Source of the DNA: JAZDFC01 sp043808235
GTDB lineage: Bacteria > Bacteroidota > Ignavibacteria > Ignavibacteriales > Melioribacteraceae
Reading direction: 5' to 3'
DNA: 64,000 nt
NCBI GenBank assembly: GCA_043808235.1
Contig: JAZDFC010000091.1
Location: forward strand, 1-64,000
Shown here: piece by piece, positions 17,732 through 24,925 of the stretch
Numbering within the stretch: the stretch's first letter is position 1
How the letters are laid out: every line of letters begins with the position of its first letter
The notes under the pieces: generated by a model
Database searches by the model: none
What the model was told of the DNA's origin: nothing
What the model saw: only the letters and a program-made list of their open reading frames with translations
Translations under genes and position numbers: made by a program

Positions 17732-18055
17732 TTATTCGATAATATTTTTACTTAAAATCCCTTCCTTTTTTAGTGATTCATAAGTTCGGTAAACAGTTAA
17801 GCATAATTCGTATGTGTTATGAATTCCCTTTGCTTCCACCTTAACTCCGCCAATTTCCTTCGAGATTTTTACGTGCGAAATAATTTTGTCGTCTAAAATC
17901 AAATCCTTATCAAGATTGGATTTGGTTTCGGGTATGTTTGCCAACGCCCAATAAATGCCTTTCTTTGCATTTGCATAAGCGGCATCCATATCGGTCTCGA
18001 ACGAAGTTTGGGAATAGATAATTATTGGAAGTAAAAAGATGATTAGTGTTTTCAT
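17732..18055 (-). CDS. Small secreted protein of unknown function
   Basis: 107 residues with a typical signal peptide (MKTLIIFLLPIIIYSQ). The mature part is charged, with a VKVEAKGIHNTYELCLTVYRTYESL helix-like end that includes one cysteine. GAGGG lies just before the ATG. I do not recognise the family. It is convergent with the HAD gene. Confidence 0.6.
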   Translation of the reverse strand: MKTLIIFLLPIIIYSQTSFETDMDAAYANAKKGIYWALANIPETKSNLDKDLILDDKIISHVKISKEIGGVKVEAKGIHNTYELCLTVYRTYESLKKEGILSKNIIE

Positions 18056-18338
18056 AGAACCCTCTATAAATTAATATCGGATAATAATTTATAACTGACT
18101 GTATCACAGTTTTCTCCAAAAATATCACAAGTGTGCCATCATAAACAATCATGATGAATGCAGTCTGTCAAACAAGAGTTACTAATAACCGGAAATGGGA
18201 TTCATCTTGTGGAACGGAAGTTTTGATGCAACCCCGACTGAATTAGACTATATAAAAATAATAACTCCCCCAAATGAATCCAAATATTTTTTTTTGCATC
18301 ACATTCAACAAACAAAAAAAAATAAAAGGAAATAGAAT

Positions 18339-18674
18339 ATGTCAAATATAGTAGTTGGAACCGACCATAACTTCGAAAGCGAAGTGTTAAAATCAAATAC
18401 ACCTGTACTTGTGGATTTCTGGGCTCCCTGGTGCGGACCATGCAGAATGGTATCTCCTGTTGTTGAAGAAGTTACAAAAGATCTTGCCGGGAAATTAAAA
18501 GTTGTGAAAGTAAACACAGATGAAAACTATATGGTATCATCGAGTTACGGAATTATGAGCATTCCCACGTTAGGAATTTTCGTCGGCGGACAAATGGTGG
18601 ATGCTGTAATTGGCGCTGTGCCCAAACAACACTTAATTCAAAAAATTAATCCGCATCTACAGAAAGTAAATTAG
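18339..18674 (+). CDS. trxA: Thioredoxin
   Basis: A 111-residue classical cytosolic thioredoxin and general protein-disulfide reductase. The active site is WC32GPC35 inside VDFWAPWCGPCRM, the buried Asp precedes it, and the cis-proline segment is GIMSIPTLGIFVGG. The length is normal for the family. AAAGGAAATAG precedes the ATG, and a hairpin follows the gene, so it is probably transcribed alone. Confidence 0.95.
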   Translation: MSNIVVGTDHNFESEVLKSNTPVLVDFWAPWCGPCRMVSPVVEEVTKDLAGKLKVVKVNTDENYMVSSSYGIMSIPTLGIFVGGQMVDAVIGAVPKQHLIQKINPHLQKVN

Positions 18675-18708
18675 TTTTATCCCCCAATGAAATAGCACCT
18701 GAATTATT

Positions 18709-18733
18709 GACCTGCCTTAAAATAAGGCGGGTC
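18709..18733 (+). terminator. Terminator after trxA
   Basis: The arms GACCTGCCTTA and TAAGGCGGGTC pair with one G-T wobble around a 3-base loop. The hairpin is about 35 bases past the stop and is followed by TTACT. Confidence 0.65.
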
Positions 18734-18844
18734 TTACTCAATCTCACTTATAATAATGCCTCAATAGACTTACTTTCTGTTCAGTTTTACCTATTTATTT
18801 TATAAATTATAGCTGCCGTATATTTCTGCGTAATTTGACATTTA

Positions 18845-19840
18845 ATGAGTAGTAACAGTATGGTTAAAAAAAATCTTGTTGTACTCACCTTCTTAATAGC
18901 AATCTCAACAATTGTTAATAGTCAGCAATTAAAAAATATAACTTTTGTCCCTCACTGGCTGCCGCATTCCCAGTTTGCAGGTTATTATATCGCCAGGGAC
19001 CTGGGTATTTATAAAAAGCATGGACTTGATGTAACAATTATAACCGGCGGTCCCAAAGTCTCATCTGCAACAATGCTTGAAAAAGGACAATCGGATTTTG
19101 CATGCCTGTGGCTTTCAAACGCGATCCAGTTAAAAGCCCATGATGTGGATGTGGTAAATGTTGCCCAGCTTATTAATCGTTCTGCACTGATGCTCGTTTC
19201 GAAAAAATCCAGCGGAATAAAAACTCCCGAAGATATGGAAGGGAAAAAAGTTGGGTTGTGGGGCGGGGATTTTCAACTTCAACCTATGGCTTTCTTCAAT
19301 AAATATAATGTCAGTGTAATAACTGTTATGCAGGGTAATTCACTCAATCTTTTTTACTTCGACGGGATTGATGTAACATCCGCGATGTGGTATAATGAAT
19401 ATCACGCAATTGTAAATGCCGGTTATAATCCGGATGAACTTAACACATTTTTCTTTGCGGACTACGGATTGAATTTCCCGGAAGACGGAATTTATTGTTC
19501 AGGTGAGTTTTATAGAAATAATCCCGATGTATGCAGAAAATTTATTGCCGCTACATTGGAAGGTTGGAAATATGCTTTCGAACATCCCGAAGAAACCGTT
19601 GAAATTATGATCAAACATTTAAAGGAAGCCGGACAAGCTGCGAACAAAGCTCATCAGCGCTGGATGCTTGCAAGGATGAAAGACTTGATGTTCCCTTCAA
19701 AAAATATGGATAATTTTGAAAAGCTTACCGAAGAAAATTATTTGTTTGTTGGACAGAAATTAAAAGAGACCTGGCTGATCGAAAATATCCCGTCGTTCGA
19801 GTCACTTTATAAACCAATCATCCTTCGGAAGGCTAAATGA
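18845..19840 (+). CDS. THI5/SsuA-like periplasmic substrate-binding protein
   Basis: 331 residues with a signal peptide (NLVVLTFLIAISTIVNSQQ). It resembles the NMT1/THI5/SsuA family of periplasmic binding proteins for pyrimidine precursors, sulfonates or similar small molecules: FVPHWLPHSQFAGYYIARDLGIYKKHGLDVTI at the N-terminus, then MLEKGQSDFACLW and the hinge EDMEGKKVGLWGGDFQ. No permease or ATPase gene lies in the window. Its stop overlaps the start of the following histidine kinase (ATGA), so the pair is translationally coupled. I infer that it presents a ligand to the kinase's Cache domain. Two start codons are possible (18845 and 18860), and neither has a strong ribosome site. Confidence 0.85.
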   Translation: MSSNSMVKKNLVVLTFLIAISTIVNSQQLKNITFVPHWLPHSQFAGYYIARDLGIYKKHGLDVTIITGGPKVSSATMLEKGQSDFACLWLSNAIQLKAHDVDVVNVAQLINRSALMLVSKKSSGIKTPEDMEGKKVGLWGGDFQLQPMAFFNKYNVSVITVMQGNSLNLFYFDGIDVTSAMWYNEYHAIVNAGYNPDELNTFFFADYGLNFPEDGIYCSGEFYRNNPDVCRKFIAATLEGWKYAFEHPEETVEIMIKHLKEAGQAANKAHQRWMLARMKDLMFPSKNMDNFEKLTEENYLFVGQKLKETWLIENIPSFESLYKPIILRKAK

Positions 19841-22449
19841 AAAATTGGATATCACGGCGCGGCATCTCTTTTAAGATGATCCTTTTCATCTTTCTCAATG
19901 TATTTATTATCACCACCATCATTTTTGTCTATATCTACAATGTTTCTCATGATACGATTTACGACAATCTGAAAGAAAATTCCAGGTTATTAACGAATTC
20001 TACTGTATACGAAGTTGAGAAAATTCTAACTGCAGTGCAGAAAGTGCCCGATAACCTTTCGAGGATAATTGAAACAGGGAAATATTCCGCAGATGAAATA
20101 GAAAATTTCATACGGTTAGCGGTTGAGACGAATGAGGAAGTATTCGGCGCAGCAATTTCTTTCGAACCCAATTATAACGGAAAGTTAAAAAAATATTCGA
20201 CGGTTTACATTTTCAAAGAGAAGGGTGAAACAAAAACTACATATTTAGACAGAAATAATACCGATCATCTAATATTGGATTGGTATATGATTCCACGGGA
20301 ACTGCAAAAACCCGTATGGAGCGAACCTTATTTTGATGAAGGCTTGGGAAATATTACGATGTCGACATACACAGTTCCTCTTTACGAAAACATAGACGGA
20401 AGAAATATTTTCATCGGAGTTCTTACCGCCGACCTTTCTTTGGATTGGCTGCAGAAAATTGTTGCGGCAATAAAAGTATATGATACCGGCTACGCCTTCA
20501 TGGTTTCGAGGAACGGGAGCCTGGTTACACATCCCAAAAAAGAATTAATAATGAACACGACTATTTTTAGCATCGCCGAGGAGGCAAATTCTGCGCAGTT
20601 GAGAAACGTAGGCAGGTCAATGGTGGCCGGCCGTTCAAGTTTTGCTGAGGTTGAATATCGAAATATCACAACAGGTAAATTGAGTTATATATCTTATGCG
20701 CCGGTTAAAATTAATGGATGGTCGCTCGGTATTGTTTATCCGGTTGATGAATTGCTGGCAACACTAAATAATCTGTTTAGAGTTGTATTGATTTTAGCAG
20801 TAATTGGTGGCGCAATATTATTATTCGTTATAATTTTGATATCGCGTTCAATCACCCGGCCCCTACGAAAACTTGCATTTGCCACTCAAAAATTCGGTGA
20901 AGGAAATTTTGATATTGAGCTTCCCGAATTTAAAGCAAAGGACGAGATCGGCGAACTTACCCACTCTTTCGCCATGATGCAAAATGAATTGAAGCAAACA
21001 ATAGAACAATTAAAAAATGCGAATGACGAACTCGAAGAATACAGTAAAACACTCGAAGATAAAGTTGAAGAAAGAACCGCCGAGTTACTGAAAAAAAATA
21101 CTCAATTAGATAAAGCACTGGCTAATGTTAAAGTGCTTAGTCAAATTGGTCGGGAAATTACTTCCACATTAAATATGGAAGCAATCTTCAGTACGGTATA
21201 CGAAAGTGTGAACAGACTTCTGGATGCAAATAGCTTTTCGATTATGGTTGTTAATGAAAAGGATCAAATGCTTGAGTGCAAACTTGCGATTGAAAACGGC
21301 GAACGGCTTCCGGAATTTAGTTTTAGCACAACAGACAAAAATCGGTTTGCTGTTTGGTGTGTCGATAAACGGAAACCTGTTTTTATAAATGACGTTGACA
21401 CCGAATACTCGAATTATATTGCAAGCAGATCGAAGCCCAAAGCCGGGCAGTATGTATCATCTCTAATCTACCTTCCGCTAATTGCTAATGAGCGTGTAAT
21501 AGGCGTAATCTCTGCGCAAAGCTTTAAGAAAAATGCATACACTGAAAATCATCTCGATATTCTTAACAACCTTGCAAACAATACCGCAATCGCGCTTGAT
21601 AACGCATTCGCTTATGAAAAGGTTAACAAAGCAAACAGCGATTTAAAGGAAGCGCAAACTCAATTAATCCAGGCTGAAAAGATGGCGTCTCTCGGTCAGC
21701 TAACGGCAGGCATTGCTCATGAAATAAAAAATCCGCTGAACTTTATAAATAACTTCTCGGAATTATCGATTGATCTTTCAAAAGAACTTTTGGAAGAAGT
21801 TGAAAGCCAATCCGATAAACTTGACAAGAAAAATGTCGATTATATTAAGGAAATATTAAAAGATATTGATCATAACGTTAGGAAAATAAACGAACACGGA
21901 AGAAGAGCCGACAGTATCGTAAAAGGGATGTTGCTTCATTCGCGCGGCAAGTCGGGGGAAAAGCAGAAAACAAATCTTAATGATTTGCTGCAAGAATATC
22001 TTAATCTTGCTTATCACGGATTCCGCGCTCAGGATTCTACTTTCAACGTTAAAATGGAAACCAAATACGATGCTACGCTCGAACCGGTAAATGTTGTTCC
22101 GCAGAATATCAGCCGGGTGTTTTTGAATATATTTAATAACGGCTGTTATTCGGTTAATGAAAAGAAGAAAGAAAAGAAAGAAAGTTTCGATCCGTTGTTG
22201 CAGGTTGAAACAAAAAATCTAGAAGATAAAGTGGAGATTCGAATTAAAGATAACGGCAAAGGAATTCCTCAAGATATTATAGATAAAATCTTTAATCCGT
22301 TTTTTACTACAAAGCCAACCGGAAAAGGGACAGGTCTCGGACTTTCGCTTAGTTATGATATTATTGTACAGGAACACAAAGGAGAATTAAAAGTAAACTC
22401 CGAATTAGGAGAGTACGCTGAATTTATAATCACCATTCCAAAAAATTAA
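19837..22449 (+). CDS. Cache-HAMP-GAF sensor histidine kinase
   Basis: An 870-residue inner-membrane sensor kinase. TM1 (about 13-35) and TM2 (about 308-330) flank a periplasmic dCache-type sensor (DWYMIPRELQKPVWSEPYFD, FIGVLTADLSLDWLQ, GYAFMVSRNGSLVTHP). A HAMP domain follows (SRSITRPLRKLA), then a coiled coil (about 385-430) and a GAF domain (about 435-590). The HisKA H box has the phosphorylatable H628 in GIAHEIKNPLNF. The HATPase ends with N, G1 (IKDNGKGIP) and G2 (TGKGTGLGLSLSYD) boxes. Its ATG overlaps the stop of the binding-protein gene, and two receiver genes follow at once. Confidence 0.93.
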   Translation: MKNWISRRGISFKMILFIFLNVFIITTIIFVYIYNVSHDTIYDNLKENSRLLTNSTVYEVEKILTAVQKVPDNLSRIIETGKYSADEIENFIRLAVETNEEVFGAAISFEPNYNGKLKKYSTVYIFKEKGETKTTYLDRNNTDHLILDWYMIPRELQKPVWSEPYFDEGLGNITMSTYTVPLYENIDGRNIFIGVLTADLSLDWLQKIVAAIKVYDTGYAFMVSRNGSLVTHPKKELIMNTTIFSIAEEANSAQLRNVGRSMVAGRSSFAEVEYRNITTGKLSYISYAPVKINGWSLGIVYPVDELLATLNNLFRVVLILAVIGGAILLFVIILISRSITRPLRKLAFATQKFGEGNFDIELPEFKAKDEIGELTHSFAMMQNELKQTIEQLKNANDELEEYSKTLEDKVEERTAELLKKNTQLDKALANVKVLSQIGREITSTLNMEAIFSTVYESVNRLLDANSFSIMVVNEKDQMLECKLAIENGERLPEFSFSTTDKNRFAVWCVDKRKPVFINDVDTEYSNYIASRSKPKAGQYVSSLIYLPLIANERVIGVISAQSFKKNAYTENHLDILNNLANNTAIALDNAFAYEKVNKANSDLKEAQTQLIQAEKMASLGQLTAGIAHEIKNPLNFINNFSELSIDLSKELLEEVESQSDKLDKKNVDYIKEILKDIDHNVRKINEHGRRADSIVKGMLLHSRGKSGEKQKTNLNDLLQEYLNLAYHGFRAQDSTFNVKMETKYDATLEPVNVVPQNISRVFLNIFNNGCYSVNEKKKEKKESFDPLLQVETKNLEDKVEIRIKDNGKGIPQDIIDKIFNPFFTTKPTGKGTGLGLSLSYDIIVQEHKGELKVNSELGEYAEFIITIPKN

Positions 22450-22465
22450 TCACCGGGGATTACGA

Positions 22466-22843
22466 ATGATTCGAATAATGGTAGTTGACGACGAACACGA
22501 TGTTGAACCGTTATTCCGCCAAAGATTTAGGAAAGAAATGAGAGATGGATTAATCGATTTCCATTTCACATTTTCCGGCGAAGATGCGCTCGAGTATTTG
22601 AACACAGCTAAGGCTGCGGATCTGGTGTTGATACTTTCCGATATAAATATGCCCGGGATAAGCGGAATTGAATTACTGCGCATCCTTAAAGAGAAATATT
22701 CCCATCTTAAAGTTTTTATGATTACTGCCTACGATGATAAGGAGAAATATGAAAAATCAATTCAATTCGGGGCTGAGGAATATCTTACCAAACCAATCGA
22801 TTTTGAAAAATTAAAAACTGAAATATTTTCGATAATAAAATAA
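22466..22843 (+). CDS. Single-domain response regulator
   Basis: 125 residues making up a CheY-like receiver only. The acidic pair is DDEHD, the phosphoacceptor is D59 in LSDINMPG, the switch Thr is in MITAYDD, and the conserved Lys is in LTKPIDF. With no output domain it may relay phosphate or compete with the next protein for the kinase. It starts 16 bases after the kinase stop. Its N-terminus is very similar to that of the next gene (VDDE...RQRFRK), which suggests a local duplication. Confidence 0.92.
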   Translation: MIRIMVVDDEHDVEPLFRQRFRKEMRDGLIDFHFTFSGEDALEYLNTAKAADLVLILSDINMPGISGIELLRILKEKYSHLKVFMITAYDDKEKYEKSIQFGAEEYLTKPIDFEKLKTEIFSIIK

Positions 22844-22855
22844 AGTGAGTTTTAC

Positions 22856-24025
22856 ATGCCAGAGAAAATGTTGGTCGTTGACGATGAACCGGATCTCGAA
22901 TCATTGATTCGTCAGCGTTTCAGAAAAAAAATACGCGATGGGGAATATGATTTTGTTTTTGCACATAACGGACTGGAAGCGCTTGCAAGACTTCTTGAAC
23001 ATAAAGATATAGGGGTGATACTAAGCGATATTAACATGCCTGAGATGGATGGGCTAACCCTGCTGGCCAAACTGAATGAGTTGAAAAATCCTGCTCTCAG
23101 AACGGTTATAGTCTCGGCTTACGGAGATATGGATAATATTAGAACAGCCATGAATAGAGGCGCATACGATTTTGTAACAAAGCCGGTCGACTTTACCGAT
23201 CTCGAAAAAACAATTGAGAAAACAATTGCCGAGCTCGAAATAATCCGGAACGCTGTTAGAGAACACGATAAACTTTTGGCAATCCAATATGATCTTGATA
23301 CCGCGAGGAATATTCAATCGGCAATTCTTCCTAAAATATTTCCACCATTTCCCGAAAGAACAGAATTTGAAATCTTTGCTGCAATGGAACCCGCTAAAGA
23401 AGTCGGTGGCGATTTGTATGATTTCTTTTTGCTTGATAACGAGCGCTTGGGATTTGTAATTGGAGATGTATCCGGTAAAGGAGTTCCAGCCGCAATTTTT
23501 ATGGCAGTCAGCCGCACATTAATTAGAGCAACCGCACTAAAAGGTATTTCACCGGATGAATGCCTAACCTATGTGAACAGCTTGCTTTGCCGGGAAAGCG
23601 TATCGTCGATGTTTGTTACTGTGTTTTACGGAATACTAAATTTTAAAACCGGCGAATTGAGTTATGCGAATGGTGGACATAATCCCCCGTATGTTTTATC
23701 AACGTCGGGAGAGCTTCAGACTGTTGAATTGACCGGCGGTATTGCACTTGGTGTTGTTGAAGGATTCCAGTTTAAAAGCAATAAGCTGCAGTTAAAACCG
23801 GGCGATACTTTTTTTACTTTTACCGATGGTGTAACCGAAGCGATGGACCCGGAATATGAATTATACTCCGAAGAACGGCTCGAAAGTTTTTTGAAAGAAA
23901 AGTGTTCTCTTAATGCCACTGATTTGGTGAAAGAATCTTTTGTTGATGTCCATAAATATGCCATGGGAGCGCAGCAATCCGACGACATTACAGTGCTATC
24001 TGTAAAATTAAGTGAAACAGATTAA
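22856..24025 (+). CDS. Response regulator with PP2C (SpoIIE/RsbU-type) phosphatase output
   Basis: 389 residues. The receiver is at 1-125 (phosphoacceptor D58 in LSDINMPEMDG, Thr/Ser switch VSAYGD, Lys in VTKPVDF). A helical linker follows, then a SpoIIE-type PP2C domain (about 175-389) with metal-binding Asp in EVGGDLYDFF, IGDVSGKGVPAA, FTDGVTEA and SDDITVL. Such proteins dephosphorylate the serine of STAS anti-anti-sigma factors when the receiver is phosphorylated. A STAS gene follows 74 bases downstream, so substrate and enzyme are encoded together. No RsbW-like kinase is visible here. Confidence 0.92.
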   Translation: MPEKMLVVDDEPDLESLIRQRFRKKIRDGEYDFVFAHNGLEALARLLEHKDIGVILSDINMPEMDGLTLLAKLNELKNPALRTVIVSAYGDMDNIRTAMNRGAYDFVTKPVDFTDLEKTIEKTIAELEIIRNAVREHDKLLAIQYDLDTARNIQSAILPKIFPPFPERTEFEIFAAMEPAKEVGGDLYDFFLLDNERLGFVIGDVSGKGVPAAIFMAVSRTLIRATALKGISPDECLTYVNSLLCRESVSSMFVTVFYGILNFKTGELSYANGGHNPPYVLSTSGELQTVELTGGIALGVVEGFQFKSNKLQLKPGDTFFTFTDGVTEAMDPEYELYSEERLESFLKEKCSLNATDLVKESFVDVHKYAMGAQQSDDITVLSVKLSETD

Positions 24026-24099
24026 GTAGCTTTTTTTGACTGTACCTGAAAGCAGTATGTAAAATTTGCATCGTTATTATTAATTTAAGGACGAAAATC

Positions 24100-24384
24100 A
24101 TGTTTAAAGTGGAAATAATTTCAGCCGATGAACTAAAATTATCCGGTAGATTCAGCGCTGCAAATGTTCATGAAGCTGAACCTATCTTCAGCCAACTCAC
24201 AAAAACCACTGTCGTTGATTTTAAAGAACTCGATTATATTTCAAGCGGCGGACTTAGCGTACTTTTAAAAGCTCAGAAAAAACTTAAAGAGAGCGGTAAT
24301 GAACTCAAACTTAAAAATATGAACAAGATGGTACGCGAATTATTTCACTATGTAGGCTTCGATACTCTTTTTACGATTGAGTGA
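24100..24384 (+). CDS. STAS-domain anti-anti-sigma factor
   Basis: 94 residues with the STAS fold: a starting strand FKVEIISADELKLSGRFS, the conserved loop VVDFKELDYISSGGLSVLL, then helices. The phosphorylated Ser of SpoIIAA/RsbV aligns with S49; the preceding Asp of the DSSG motif is Ser here. It is the probable substrate of the upstream PP2C protein and the antagonist of an unseen serine kinase/anti-sigma factor. AAGGA lies before the ATG. Confidence 0.88.
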   Translation: MFKVEIISADELKLSGRFSAANVHEAEPIFSQLTKTTVVDFKELDYISSGGLSVLLKAQKKLKESGNELKLKNMNKMVRELFHYVGFDTLFTIE

Positions 24385-24688
24385 TTTCATCACAATCGTC
24401 AATTGTAATTCACATGAATTTGTTTCACTTAAAACGTAAAAGAATTATTCCCGTTTTTAATCGAAAGACATATTGAACTAGAAACATCATTTACTTTTAC
24501 CGATTTATCGAAAGGGTACCTCTAAAAACCATTTATTTTAAAAACAGCACACGATAAACACAGATTAAACGGACCCGCCTTGCCGGACGGGCATGTTTTC
24601 ACAGATCATTATTGAGTTTATAGAGCTACCCTTATGTTACATCCGATTGTACATTGAACTCTCAATGCTTTCGAAAGGACTGCTGATA
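24385..24688. other. Intergenic stretch with a degenerate repeat
   Basis: There is no supported gene. The part 24545-24606 contains AGCACAC and ACACAGATT words like those of the palindrome at 53025, plus a small GC-rich hairpin (CCCGCC ... GGACGGG). Confidence 0.45.
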
Positions 24689-24877
24689 ATGAAGGAAGTC
24701 GGTATCGGTAGCGCAATGATTGAGGGACTCAAATCAAAACTTGATGAGATAAAATACCTCGAATCAAAAATTGGCTTTACCGGAAAGACGGCGATTCAAC
24801 CGATCATTTATAACGAGAAGGGAATCGCTTGGATTAAAAATATGTTAATGGAATCGAAAAGCGCGGAAGATATTTAA
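24689..24877 (+). pseudogene. Short ORF, possible remnant of a CitE/HpcH-like aldolase
   Basis: 62 codons from ATG 24689, eight bases after AAGGAC. The segment KIGFTGKTAIQP followed by a short helix resembles the end of citrate lyase beta subunit/HpcH aldolases (GFDGKxxIHPSQI in the family), with His replaced by Gln. The rest of that enzyme, about 230 residues, is missing. It could be a decayed fragment or an unrelated small protein. Confidence 0.35.
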
Positions 24878-24882
24878 AAACA

Positions 24883-24915
24883 AAACCTTCGAGGTCATCA
24901 AGACCCCGAAGGTTT
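24883..24915. terminator. Hairpin before the M16 protease stop
   Basis: The arms AAACCTTCG / CGAAGGTTT enclose a second stem, GGTC / GACC. It sits between two convergent ORFs. Its layout (AACCT... outer stem plus inner stem) resembles the hairpin at 10387-10437. Confidence 0.7.
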
Positions 24916-24925
24916 GCGAATCAAA

